Source: Amblyomma americanum (taxonomy: Eukaryota > Arthropoda > Arachnida > Ixodida > Ixodidae). Taken from it: DNA of 64,000 nucleotides. This document shows positions 51,401 to 60,396 of this stretch, in pieces (within the stretch, counting starts at the first letter, position 1; every line of letters starts with the position of its first letter). A program made the translations under genes and the position numbers. Where the stretch lies: NCBI RefSeq assembly GCF_052857255.1, contig NC_135497.1:195396006-195460005 (forward strand), in the 5' to 3' direction. Below the pieces are notes generated by a model that was not told where the DNA came from, ran no database searches, and saw nothing but the letters and a program-made list of their open reading frames with translations.

Positions 51401-54269
51401 GATCCAAGGGAGGTCCACGGCAGCACGGACCCAATGTCTGATGGCTGCCACCTCCACGCTTGAAAGGAACGCAGTAGGCTTGCGTCGTTGATGCAAGGGA
51501 AGTCACGGCAGCACGGACCCAACGTCTGACGGCTGCCACCTCCGCGCTTGAATGACCCGATCTCCGCTGCATTTTCTTCCTTTGCACCTCGGTTTTCTGA
51601 CGTGCCAGCTCTCCGCTCCTCGTGCTCGCGATGCTCTTTGTCGCCGTCGCCTCGCACACACCCTTCGCACGCTCACACGCGCAACGCTGGGCTGGCACGC
51701 GCAGAGCTCCGCTGTCGAACACACCACTGTCGATGCACCACGTTCACAAATCCTCCGACGATCTTTTGTGCACCTCACACCCTGTTACCTAAACAGCGAT
51801 GCACTTTGTGATCACCCCGCCGCGGTGGCTCAGTGGTTACGGTGCTCGGCTGCTGACCCGAAAGATGCGGGTTCGATCCCGGCCGCGGTGGTTGAATTTC
51901 GATGGAGGTGGAATTCTAGAGGCCCGTGTACTGTGCGATGTCAGTGTACATTAAAGAACCCCTTGTAGTCGAAATTTCTGGAGACCTTCACTACGGTGTC
52001 CCTTATAGCCTGAGTCGCTTTGGGACGTTAAACCCCCATAAACCAAACCAACCCAAGCACTGTGTGACCAAGTGAGGTTTCTGCTGGTTCTTGAATTCCG
52101 CAAATAAAAGGTGAGATAGAGAGGTCCTGACATATGACAAGTGGCGCTTTATAGATGTGCATTGTTGTTTCGGAATTCGAAAAAAGGGCACTTGCTAGCA
52201 TTCACTATCACCATCAGGAGACAGTGGCAAAACAAAGGGAAGCATTTATTATGCGAGGGGAAAAATGGGTCTTTTTGACACGCAGATTGTGGGGTGCATC
52301 CATCTTGTGAGTAAATACGGTATATGCATCAAGCCATTGGCTCTTTAGTGGCTGGTAACTATGTGGACTAGAAAACTCCTTTCTAATATTTGACCTGTGG
52401 CCTAGTTTCTAGTCCATTAAAATGGTGTAGTATTTTCTTCGTTACAGTGCAGAAAGATATGAAAACTTTACCATGTTGACTGAGAAAGGTATTGCACCAC
52501 GTACTATTAGGATTTCAGGATAAAGCGTATATTTGGCATAGCCTTTTCTGGCATAATAGACAACAGCTGCTTTATTGTTACTTCATTCTGCATTCTGCAT
52601 AGAGGCCTTCGTTTTTGCTAGCTGAGGTAATATTTAGGTTTCCCACAACACTAAGTCACAGCATGCCTTGCATGATCAGTTCTAATGGCTCTATTCATTC
52701 GGCTATATATATATATGTATATATATATATATAGGGAAAATTTCTTTTTTTTTGCCAGAACTGGGCAGCGACATCGGTACACCCTCGTTTTTGATGGCAA
52801 CCATTTTTTGGGGAAAAAGAAGCGATAAAAAAAGGATTTTTATTCGGCCACGGTGGCAGCCGCCCACCACGGAGCTCAACAAGGGAGATGGGTCAAGAGC
52901 TTGCGAACAAGTCTTGCCAACCCCAGCTGTACACCCCAACTACAACCTTTGTTCGTAAACTTCCGAGACTGAGTCCATTAAAAAAATGCGTTTAACATAT
53001 AAATCATTTGTGTAGCACCCTTTCGAAATAGTCTCCTTTACTGTCTATACACAGCTTCCAACACTTCTTGAGGTCTTGAAAACAGTTGGAAAACGCTTCT
53101 TTTGGCAGGGCTGTCAGCTCCTTTGTCGTGGCGTATTGAGTGGCCTCCACGCTCCCCATCCAGTGACCTTTTAGGGCTCTCTTGACACAACGAAACAAGA
53201 AAAAATCGCATGGGGAGAGGTCAGGCGAGTATGGCGGACGGGGAAGTACAGTAATGCTGTGCTTGGCGGAAAATTTTGTGACGCTGAGAGCAGTGTGTGG
53301 CCTTACGTTATTGTGGCTAAGGCTCCATTGTCCAGATGCCAATAAGTCAGGGCTACGGCATCGCAGTGCATCACGCATGTGTTGAAGCACGTGGATATAA
53401 AACTCCTGATTCACCGTCCGCCCTTGTGGGACGAACTTGTGGTGCATGACACCTCTGACATCGAAAAACACTATCAGCATTGCCTTTGTTTTGGTCTTCT
53501 GTCGCTGCACCTTTCTCGACGCCGGAGAGCTTGTGGACTGCCATTCGGCGCTGTGCCTCTTTATTTGAGGATCGTATTGAAAACGCCATGTTTCGTCTTC
53601 AGCAAAGATGCTGTCGACGAATGCAGCATCCTTCTCTGCCTCGGAGAGCAAATCAGCACTCACTGATGCCCGCGTGTCCTTCTGGTCCTCTGTGAGGGGG
53701 TGCGGCACAAGTCTGGCATTCAGCTTTTGTTTCCCCAAGTTCTCACACAAAATTTGGTGGCATGTTGTCTTACTAATGTCGAGAGCATCTGATAGCATGC
53801 AGACTGTAATGGTGCGGTCTTGCTGTATGATTTCCCTGATCCGAGCCACGTTGTTTTCATTCCGTGAGGTTGAAGGGCACCCCTGCCTTGTGTTGTCTTC
53901 CACCGACATTCTCCCTGAAACGAACCTCTTGTGCCACTCGAAGACTCGCGCCCGTGATAATGTCTCATTGCTGTAAGCATCATGAAGGAGCTCATACATC
54001 TGTGTGGCTGTCTTGCCAAGCTTCTCACAGAATTTTATGTTTACACGCTGTTCGAGGTGGACATCCATCTCTCCACATTCACTCACAGTAAAATGCGCAA
54101 ACGACTAGTGACAACATATTTTTCTACATGTAGGGCCATCTAGCGGCTGTCACAGCAATTAACATAAATAGCTCAGGTTAGCCAGAAAAGATGGCACTAC
54201 GCATACGCACCAACATTTCTCATTTCTAGAGAAGAAAATAAATCAGTCTCGAAAATTTACAGACAAAGG

Positions 54270-54347
<78 letters not shown>

Positions 54348-57300
54348 GCGTGCGTGCGTGTGTGTGTGGGGAGGGCGGGGGGGGGGGGGGGGGGGGGTGT
54401 GTGCTTCTTGGGCACATTGTCAACACGTGTATGTAAATTTTTTGTTAGTTTTGGTTACTGCTGAGGTATAATGTACCGCAAATCGCTGGAGCTTAAATTT
54501 CGAACCCTTCACGACAATTTGCCTGGAGCCGTCTCAAGCCAAGAATGCAAAATGAACTGCTTTTAATGTGAACACCTCCACAATTTATGTAAATGCCACT
54601 GTGGCTCCAGGCAGTGCATTATTTTTGCTTATGTTGCAGGCATCAGTGCTTTGAGGTCTAAAATAATGCATATTGCTTATATAATGACTTCTTTTGACAA
54701 AAATGAGTATCAAAAGTATATTTGAGACCCTGAAATCAGTGTAGAATCACAATGTGAACATACGAGGACCCGACAATAGTAATTGCATATTTAATCATCA
54801 GGGTGGGTGGAATTTTTTTTTCTTTGCAATCTAGGCGTGAGCCTGAAAAGGGTCTGAAGATTTGAAAAATTTCCTCCCCCTGGATATTAACTTGTGACTG
54901 AAGAGGGTGTAGTTCTTATATGTAGTGAATTACCACTTGAACAACTGCCACTTGAGGAAAATTCCATGAAATCTCCCATTGAAACTCTCTCATATCGGAT
55001 GCAAATGTGTTTCAGTTGAACCAATTTTAGCACATTGAAACTTTCAGTCCAGTGGACATTTTATGAATCATTAACCTACTGCTTCCAGGCCAGAATGTAT
55101 CGTCTAGACATATATGTAGTCATTTTCATCGTCAAAACTTTGGCCACTGCAGTTATGAAACAGTGCAGCTTGCAAAACTTTGCGGCACCTTACTTTAGTT
55201 GCATTGAAACCTTGGGATGCTGTATATGCCAGCTTTAGGTAACGTTATATGACTGCCTTGTAGCTTGAGTAGTAGTTAAACAGATTATCTGAAAAATCTG
55301 CTTTAGAAGAAAATGACAGGTTAATTTTAGTAAAGAGGTGCTAATATGTCCATCGAAGTTGAAAGGGCTTGCTGCCCAGGTGGCACTTGCACCTGAAAAC
55401 GTGCTTAGAAGCACGGATGAACTCATCTGCCAGGACACATTACATGCCTGCAGTTTTCAGCATTGTAGAATAAATGCATTTAGAGACTGTTAATGCTCGT
55501 TATTTGCTTAATTTCATAAAAATGAGTGGCTGCATGCTTACTTAAGTTCAGCAAACACTCACTCAAGTGAACATGGGGTAAGGTTGAGAAATGAAAATGA
55601 GGATTTTGTGTATTTTATTTAATCTTGTTGCTTTCTTTGTTCATTGACATCACTGCTTTTTGGCCTTGTCTTGGCAAGGTGTTGTTTGCTGTATTCAAAG
55701 TCATTGCTAAGGACCAGAGGACGTCATTGAACTCCGAGATTACCGACAGAATCCAGCTTCAGATCTGCGCTGTGACAAGAAAGTATCCTTTCTGATGAAC
55801 CAGATTAAAAATGCACTGTTTTGTTTTCAGCTGTTGTTAATCTACAGAGCTTCATGTAAAGAATATTAGAGGACAGTTTCATGTTGCAATTATCCGGTCA
55901 TTGCAGGAGTGAAAAGAAGTACATGGATCTTAAGAGCTGGTTTGTAAGCGTCTTATGGCTTTTTATACTTTATTGCATGTCAAGGATACTACATTTCTAA
56001 GGTTCAAAACATTCTTTGTGACTGAAAATTATGTGCAGTTATTGTGACTATGTAGTTCAATTGAATGGGCACAGAGTTTATTTTCTTGGCACAATATTTG
56101 CTATTTTCTAAACCACAAATGAAGCTGGCTCTGTTGATCAATGTGCTTCCCATCATTTGCATGCTGGATGCGCTGTCATATTGGTGGGTCTTGCTGTCAT
56201 TGGTGCCAGATTTTCCCATGATGTTGTTATCGTGAAATTCTAAGGCTAAGAGCATGTTTGAAATTTATGTGACAAAGATACTCGCATTTAACTTTTTAAA
56301 ATTGTTCTGTGGCAGATAATTCTGAGCTTTCAATCTAATGGGGCTGAGGAGAGGGGCACGTCACAGCTATCTTATTGGCATTATGAACAAAGAATGCAAT
56401 GTTTGCATACAGGGTTTTGTACTGGAATGTCTTTAATCCCAGTTCTTGATGTAATACTTAGAAAACAGTTCAGTTTTCGTGCAGCTGCAGTGAAAAAACA
56501 ATGCTTCTTGTTCGGACTGGCTCACACTGTCCACATTTGCATGTACCATATTATATTTAGAAAAGCGAAGTATATATGTTTTTTTGGATTACAATTATTG
56601 ATTTTGAAGCAACAAAGAGGTGAAAGCAATTTTGAGCTGCTTAAGGGGGGAGCCTGGTCTTGGAAGAGAAAATTTTATGAATGTAGGCATAATTATAAAA
56701 TCTTCAGTAACCATGTATTTTTGCATGCTGATTCTAAATATGTCATTTAATTTCATGTAAAACAATTTCTTGAGCACTTATGTAATCTTTATGCAAGTAT
56801 TTCGTGAAGAGCTTTGAAGAAAATTTTTAACAGAAACTCTGAAATGTATGATACCAAGAATGCAATAAAGGTACAATTATCATCCTGGCTCTCACAGAAC
56901 TTGAGTTATAAGGTACTGAAGCTGCCACTTCAGAAACAGGAACACACACTTATTTGCATTTTTGTAGCGACAACTTCAATACCCTATAGCTTATGTTCTG
57001 AAGACAGTTTTACCTATGCATTCCTTGGTGTCAAGAGAACCCAATGGCATGCATTTCAGCAAGTTCCCTGCAGCATATCTTTTTCAAAACTCTTCACTAA
57101 ATACATGCTTAAAAATTACATAAGTGCTCAAGGAATTGTTTTACATTACATGAAATTAAATGACATATTTAGAATCAGCACACAAAAATAAATGTTCCCT
57201 GAAGATTTGTTAACTGTGACTTCATTAATAAATTTTTTTTTCAAGACCAGGCTGCCCTTCAATAAAGATGTGACGTGCTACAGTATGCACCTAAGGATTA

Positions 57301-60300
57301 AAAAAAAAAAATCAAGACGGAGCATTTGTCCAGAACATTCATTAAGAGCATAAAAAAATTCTGAGGGCACTTAACAAGCTTTCGCACCCCCCCTTCCCAC
57401 GCGAAGTGGTCTCCCCCAAGGTTGCGCATGCGTACTTCGTGCACAGTCTGTCCGTGGTTAAATCTGTTTACGTGGAGGAATGCAAAAGATTGTCTTTGAT
57501 CCCGATTTTTTTTTGTCTTATAACGTGGGGCATGGCATTTTGTCATTTCCAGTTACGATATACTACACCACTTCGATATTTGCAATTGCGACGTACTACA
57601 CATCATTGTTTCCGGTTACTTCAGCGCTTCGGTATTCCAGTTACGACATACTACACCACTTCGTCATCACAGTTTTATTATGAAAATGGGTTTTTGAGGA
57701 AAGGAAAGGGCGCATTAGTTCTCACATCTCCACATCGGTGGACACCTGAACTGTGCTTAAAGCATGCAACTGAAGGTGTGTATGTCATCGGTCTGAATCC
57801 CTCCAACTTTACTAAAACATGTAAGCTATATGCAAAGAGAAATTATGGTACCACCCGGAATGCTGCACAAGGAACGGTTGCTCAAAATTTTGGTGCGAAT
57901 GTAGTTTGGAATGCTGCCACCACATTGAGGTCAGCCAGTGATGCCATCGCTGGGATTTCATCTACACTTTCATGGATTAGCGGTTGGGGATTGGGGTATG
58001 TTCTAAAAACTGGCATGTAACATCACATTACATTGTTATCATGTGACTTGGTATGATGTCATATTACATCGTCGTCATGTGACTTGGTATGACATCACAT
58101 TACATCGTTGTCACGTGACTTGGTATGATGTCATATTACATTGGTGTCACGTGACTCGGTATGATGCCGACTCGTAACGTCACATGTTCCTGTTTTCTGC
58201 AAACAAATGACCTTGAACTGAGCCATTTAATGCTTTCGTATGAATAAAGTGTAGCTCCCTTCATGTTGGCCTATGTGGCAGGTACTTCAGTACTCATAGT
58301 ATATGATGGCGTCTTCAGTTCTAGCTTGTGCTGGTTCATTTGTTCCTATTACTGCTGCATGCTATTTCTTGTGGTCTATCACTTACCTACCAGTACACCT
58401 CACACAACATGGCTGGATTTATAAGTAGTGAAAACTCAGAGTTGCAATGTAAAAACATTGAAAATTTATGTTTGACATTGTGAGGGCATGTTATTGTGGC
58501 TTCGCTGAGGTGCTGAGGGCAAACTGTGCCATGACAACTTCTGTATTGATATTGAAGTTAGTGCATGCTGTGATCCTTTGTTTGTTATCATGGCACAAAG
58601 ATAATCCAAGGTCAAGCTGTGGGGTTCCCATTAACAGTCACATTTTTTTTTTTCATGAAATGGGTACGAAAATCCTCATTTGTGGTACTCATGCTGCCAT
58701 TTGTTGGCAAGCCAAGAAAATGCTTTGGATAAGCCCAACTTGCCTTAAACTGGACGCAGAGCCATAATGACAGTCGGCTTATGACGAGCCTGGCCCGTCC
58801 AAGTCCGCCAGGGGGTTAAGTCATTAGTGGGGTTGAATGGGGCTGAAAGCGACTGCCAATGGCATGTGAGGGTTAGGCCATCAAGATGTGTTCCCAACAG
58901 TGCTCAAATTTTTGGCTGAGACTAACTGGTGTGATTCTTGAGACTAATTTCTTACCAAAGACCTTGCCTCTTAGTGAACTGTTGTAAGAGCCACAGAAAC
59001 AGATGCCACTGAAGACAGTGACAGGCTGTTTGCACAGACTTGTCTAACTGGTGTGACTCTTGAAACTAATTTCTTTCCAAGGTGTTTACCTCTTAGTGAA
59101 CTGTTATAAGAGCCACAGAAACAGATGCCACTGAAGACAGTCACAGGCTGTTTGCACAAACTTGTTTTTACTAACGATATGTCATGGTTCAGGCCCTGAG
59201 TACGGCCTTTTGTGATTGAAAATTATTGCAGGAAATAGTAAACTTAGATGTGAGGATGTATTTGTTGTTTTGATTTTTTTCTGGGCTGAAGAAAATTGTT
59301 TTAGTTCAGTTTTGTTTTGTTTTGTATTTAATTTTTCTTTGTGCTCTACACCCTGCTTGCAGGAAGTTTCAGCCACATTAATATTTCAGCCTCACTCATG
59401 AAAGGGGCTAGCAAGGGTGACAATGGTAGAGGTGACATGAAATAAAGTATCTCCTGTCATCATGTGCCTTTGTTTCTTGTACATTAATAATTAGTTTGTT
59501 GAATTGTAAATTCTATCATGCTTTTGCATAACTCTTAAGAGAATGTTACTATGTGCGCTCTTCAAGAGCTAACATGAGGGCCAGGCAGGCAAAAAATGTG
59601 CAGAAATACTGTCTTTTCGTAGGAAATTAAATGCAAAATTAGTAGAATATACTTTCCCTTGACTTCTTTATCAGGATAACATGCAAGACTTTTGATGTTT
59701 TGGACCACAAAGTAAGTGTGCTGACCTTGTTGTTGCATGTGTTAAAGTAAGCAAATTTATTACCTTTTATTTATTACCTTATTGACTAATTTTTATGGTG
59801 TGCCCTGTGGAATGTCAATGTTTCACGTAGGAGTCATGTTATGCCACTAATAAGCTAAATTTAAGCCTGAGCAAACTTTATGCATTTTGCTTTATGCTTT
59901 CATGCATACTCACGACCATGAAGTGATGCTCACTGTGTGTGGTCAGGCAGTGTTTTACTTATAGCGGGAATTTCTAGCAGCTTGTAGTAGTGCAGTAGTT
60001 GTGTGCACCCATCAGTAGTGGATGGCTCACTGCTTGAGGCCACTGAGGCCAAATGTAAGATACTTTCTGAGTCAGATGTTTTGGCAGTGTGCTGCACGAC
60101 CTGCTGACTGGAAGCCTGCAGTGGGGGCCTGTGCATGGCACCGGCTGGAGGCATCGCTGAGCCTGGACCTGTGGGTGGCACTGAGTGAGGAGCGCTGCCG
60201 TCAGGGGCTCCTGCGCCAAATCCAGGTGGGCCTGGAGCCCTTTATGCGGGGCCTGCATGATGCTCGGGCCCTGCTTAATGGGGAGGCCCGACCACCTGAT

Positions 60301-60396
60301 GAGCCTCTGGCTGCTGCCACTGACAGACGCCGCTCACCACGTGCCACCAAGGATGCCCCCCAGAGCCTTTTTCTGGTTGACCTGTTGCTTCCTCTG
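42373..60396 (+). CDS. ODR4: ODR4 homologue, exons 1-6 (3' end beyond window)
   Basis: ODR-4 family proteins sit in the ER membrane. In C. elegans they are needed to deliver odorant receptors to cilia, and in mammals ODR4 anchors the UFM1 protease UFSP2 to the ER. Exons 42373-42474, 42661-42816, 50432-50527, 55679-55782, 59675-59711 and 60088-60396 join in frame (phases 0, 0, 0, 2, 0) and encode about 268 residues. Family landmarks are MGRT at the start, a VGVIIGQ strand, AWICQHAKQVTRMLPGGMDVLGLFVV, VLFAVFKVI, a QLQICAVTRK strand and ARPADWKP. The C-terminal half, including the expected membrane segment, lies beyond 64000. Introns are up to 7.6 kb and carry a mariner, a SINE and large inverted repeats. 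Confidence 0.9.
42661..42816 (+). CDS. ODR4: ODR4 exon 2
   Basis: The exon starts after TTTTACAG and ends AAGCAG before GTCAGT: 52 codons, phase 0. It encodes CTQQRDIVVHIANTPKK, an acidic Asp/Glu/His-rich loop and AWICQHAKQ, which leads into the next exon as in the human protein (HACQVSRMLPGG). Confidence 0.9.
42817..44176. other. ODR4 intron 2, first part
   Basis: AT-rich intron. The only structure noted is the small palindrome at 43630-43705. No exon-like motif was found. Confidence 0.6.
43630..43705. mobile_element. Small palindromic foldback element
   Basis: GCATGAAACACATGAGGAC and its imperfect complement ending GTGTGTTTCATGC flank a short centre. AAGAGACAT pairs with ATGTCTCT. The plan is similar to the palindromes at 26278 and 28751. 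Confidence 0.7.
44177..44944 (+). repeat. Three tandem copies of a 256-bp unit
   Basis: The unit starts TTTATAGGAGTAGTATAAAG and ends GTGATGGTGGCTAG; copies begin at 44177, 44433 and 44689. By eye they are identical, including the T and A runs. A young tandem duplication or an assembly artefact would look like this. It lies in ODR4 intron 2 and has no coding frame. Confidence 0.95.
45050..45550. mobile_element. Large imperfect foldback element (about 500 bp)
   Basis: The two halves are reverse complements around about 45300. Matching pairs include GATGCATGAGACATTACTAT with ATAGTGATGCATTATGCATC, CTAAATAATTTA at 45137 with its complement ending at 45460, GCTATGATGTC with GACGTCATAGC and AATCGCTGCTTC with GAAGCAGCGATT. 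No gene is inside. Probably a non-autonomous DNA transposon. Confidence 0.8.
46463..46592 (+). repeat. 65-bp tandem duplication
   Basis: TCAAATTATCTCTTGTCTAG through CAAAAATAACATTG occurs at 46463 and again at 46528, apparently identical. Confidence 0.92.
46655..47105 (-). mobile_element. RTE-type LINE 3' end, antisense
   Basis: The minus strand encodes the C-terminal RTE tail: LRTTQRAMERKMIGVTLTDR (about 47030), CAWAGHVMQRQDNRWSL (about 46900) and RRGRQKVRWADEIKKF (about 46820), ending in an ATG/ATC-type trinucleotide tail at about 46660. It is 5'-truncated and has few stops, so younger than the RTE piece at 28950. Confidence 0.8.
47571..47990 (+). mobile_element. Possible SINE with damaged tRNA-like head
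   Basis: TGGCGCAGTGGTTAAGCA resembles an A box, followed by TGCGCCACTGCGCC that pairs back to form a hairpin. No good B box is seen. The stretch ends in an A-rich tail (about 47980-48000). Boundaries are uncertain. Confidence 0.35.
48001..50431. other. ODR4 intron 2, last part
   Basis: AT-rich and without a recognised gene. A tRNA-like stretch on the minus strand at about 49855-49940 has a B-box-like GGGTTCGAATTCC, and is more likely a SINE or tRNA relic than a working tRNA because no complete cloverleaf could be formed by eye. Confidence 0.45.
50432..50527 (+). CDS. ODR4: ODR4 exon 3
   Basis: The exon lies between CATTACAG and GTAGGT: 32 codons, phase 0. It encodes VTRMLPGGMDVLGLFVVGTP and the helix EELAAVQTKFRQ, the most conserved part of the family's N-terminal domain. 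Confidence 0.93.
50780..51813. other. GC-rich unidentified insert with a minisatellite
   Basis: Base composition changes sharply from the AT-rich intron to GC-rich sequence. It contains three copies of a unit of about 89 bases (GCAGCACGGACC at 51331, 51420 and 51508). Open frames on the minus strand are the translated repeat. I see no transposase, so the class is unknown. Confidence 0.5.
51817..52050 (+). mobile_element. SINE type 1b with imperfect target duplication
   Basis: The head CGCCGCGGTGGCTCAGTGGT, the B box GGGTTCGATCCC (about 51870) and the tail GGGACGTTAAACCCCCATAA match the antisense copies at 31580 and 34998. Flanks GCACTTTGTGATCA and GCACTGTGTGACCA look like an aged target duplication. 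Confidence 0.88.
52703..52733. repeat. TA microsatellite
   Basis: TA repeats with one TG interruption. Confidence 0.9.
52943..54272 (-). mobile_element. Mariner element, full length
   Basis: Inverted ends of about 29 bases (CAACCTTTGTTCGTAAACTT on the left; the complement of CAACCTTTGTCTGTAAATTT on the right) flank a single transposase frame; total length is about 1.33 kb. A TA precedes the left end, as expected for mariner target sites. The right end runs directly into a TG microsatellite. It lies in ODR4 intron 3, antisense to the gene. Confidence 0.92.
53004..54086 (-). CDS. Mariner transposase, uninterrupted frame with catalytic Asp to Asn change
   Basis: It would cut out and reinsert the element by DDD chemistry. 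The frame has 360 codons, slightly longer than typical mariner transposases; the family start is probably the second Met (MDVHLEQRVNIKFC). The N-terminal paired helix-turn-helix DNA-binding half contains SRARVFEWHKRFVSGR, with DISKTTCHQIL further on. The catalytic half has the first Asp in AEDETWRFQYDP. The second reads SHNNVRPHTA where the family has HDNARPHTA, so Asp is Asn. The third Asp is in YSPDLSPCDFFLF, 34 residues on (DD34D). The frame is otherwise unbroken, so loss of activity by that one change is likely. Confidence 0.92.
   Translation of the reverse strand: MSECGEMDVHLEQRVNIKFCEKLGKTATQMYELLHDAYSNETLSRARVFEWHKRFVSGRMSVEDNTRQGCPSTSRNENNVARIREIIQQDRTITVCMLSDALDISKTTCHQILCENLGKQKLNARLVPHPLTEDQKDTRASVSADLLSEAEKDAAFVDSIFAEDETWRFQYDPQIKRHSAEWQSTSSPASRKVQRQKTKTKAMLIVFFDVRGVMHHKFVPQGRTVNQEFYIHVLQHMRDALRCRSPDLLASGQWSLSHNNVRPHTALSVTKFSAKHSITVLPRPPYSPDLSPCDFFLFRCVKRALKGHWMGSVEATQYATTKELTALPKEAFSNCFQDLKKCWKLCIDSKGDYFERVLHK
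54271..54397. repeat. Long TG microsatellite with G run
   Basis: A run of TG repeats, some TGCG units and then a G run of about 20 follow the right mariner end without a break. Confidence 0.95.
54398..55678. other. ODR4 intron 3, last part
   Basis: AT-rich intron without recognised exon, RNA gene or transposon boundary. Confidence 0.6.
55679..55782 (+). CDS. ODR4: ODR4 exon 4
   Basis: The exon starts after GGCAAG (AG acceptor) and ends AGAAA before GTATCC, phase 2. It encodes VLFAVFKVIAKDQRTSL and RIQLQICAVTRK, which aligns with human RLMFAVEKS and VTLHICASTKK. The donor is weak (GTATCC), but the phase fits exon 5 exactly. Confidence 0.88.
55783..56634. other. ODR4 intron 4, first part
   Basis: AT-rich, with no gene recognised. 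GGCACGTCACAGC at about 56357 may be a displaced outer end of the foldback at 56635. Confidence 0.45.
56635..57275. mobile_element. Large foldback element (arms about 300 bp)
   Basis: AGCCTGGTCTTGGAAG (about 56650) is matched in reverse complement near 57250. GCTGATTCTAAATATGTCAT (about 56727) and TCCTTGAGCACTTATGTAAT are likewise mirrored near 57110-57180. The centre is about 56950. No transposase is present. Confidence 0.78.
57683..57760 (-). mobile_element. SINE type 1 tail fragment, antisense, diverged
   Basis: GGTTTTTGAGGAAAGGAAAG and GGTGGACACCTGAACTGTGC follow the antisense SINE tail at 27665-27730. The head is absent. Confidence 0.6.
58021..58170 (+). repeat. 36-bp minisatellite, about four copies
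   Basis: GTGACTTGGTATG recurs at 58043, 58079, 58115 and 58151 (the last with one change), a period of 36. Units contain CATATTACATCGTCGTCAT-type sequence. Confidence 0.92.
58924..59167 (+). repeat. 122-bp tandem duplication
   Basis: AACTGGTGTGATTCTTGAG at 58924 and AACTGGTGTGACTCTTGAA at 59046 begin two copies that stay similar for about 120 bases with a few substitutions. Confidence 0.9.
59675..59711 (+). CDS. ODR4: ODR4 exon 5 (37-base microexon)
   Basis: The exon lies between TATCAG and GTAAGT. Its first base completes the Lys codon begun in exon 4; the rest reads ITCKTFDVLDHK, aligning with human IFCRTYDIHD. Phase, both splice sites and similarity agree. Confidence 0.88.
60088..60396 (+). 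CDS. ODR4: ODR4 exon 6
   Basis: The exon lies between TTGGCAG and GTGAGT: 103 codons, phase 0 at both ends. ARPADWKP matches a family motif. It continues with a Leu-rich beta region (RLEASLSLDLWVAL), an Arg-rich linker that appears poorly conserved, and QSLFLVDLLLPL, the counterpart of human FDVRVLTQLLL. It is GC-richer than the surrounding introns. Confidence 0.88.

Larger units (their letters stand above)
57761..59674. other. ODR4 intron 4, last part
   Basis: Contains a minisatellite at 58021-58170 and a tandem duplication at 58924-59167. No gene was recognised. The 204-codon open frame across 57406-58020 runs through the SINE fragment and has no family match that I know. Confidence 0.5.

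Noticed and set aside
51316..51722. Repeat protein with GGGSHQTLGPCC units on the minus strand
   Set aside because: Direct translation of the 89-bp minisatellite; no start context, splice signals or family match.
54226..54471. Cys/Val and His/Thr repeat proteins on both strands
   Set aside because: Translation of the TG/CA microsatellite in several frames.
55906..55941. Possible extra ODR4 exon after TCATTGCAG
   Set aside because: The exon 4 to exon 5 join is in phase and matches the family without it; this stretch adds no similarity.
57406..58020. 204-codon open frame in ODR4 intron 4
   Set aside because: It crosses a SINE tail fragment and has no recognised domain; likely chance.
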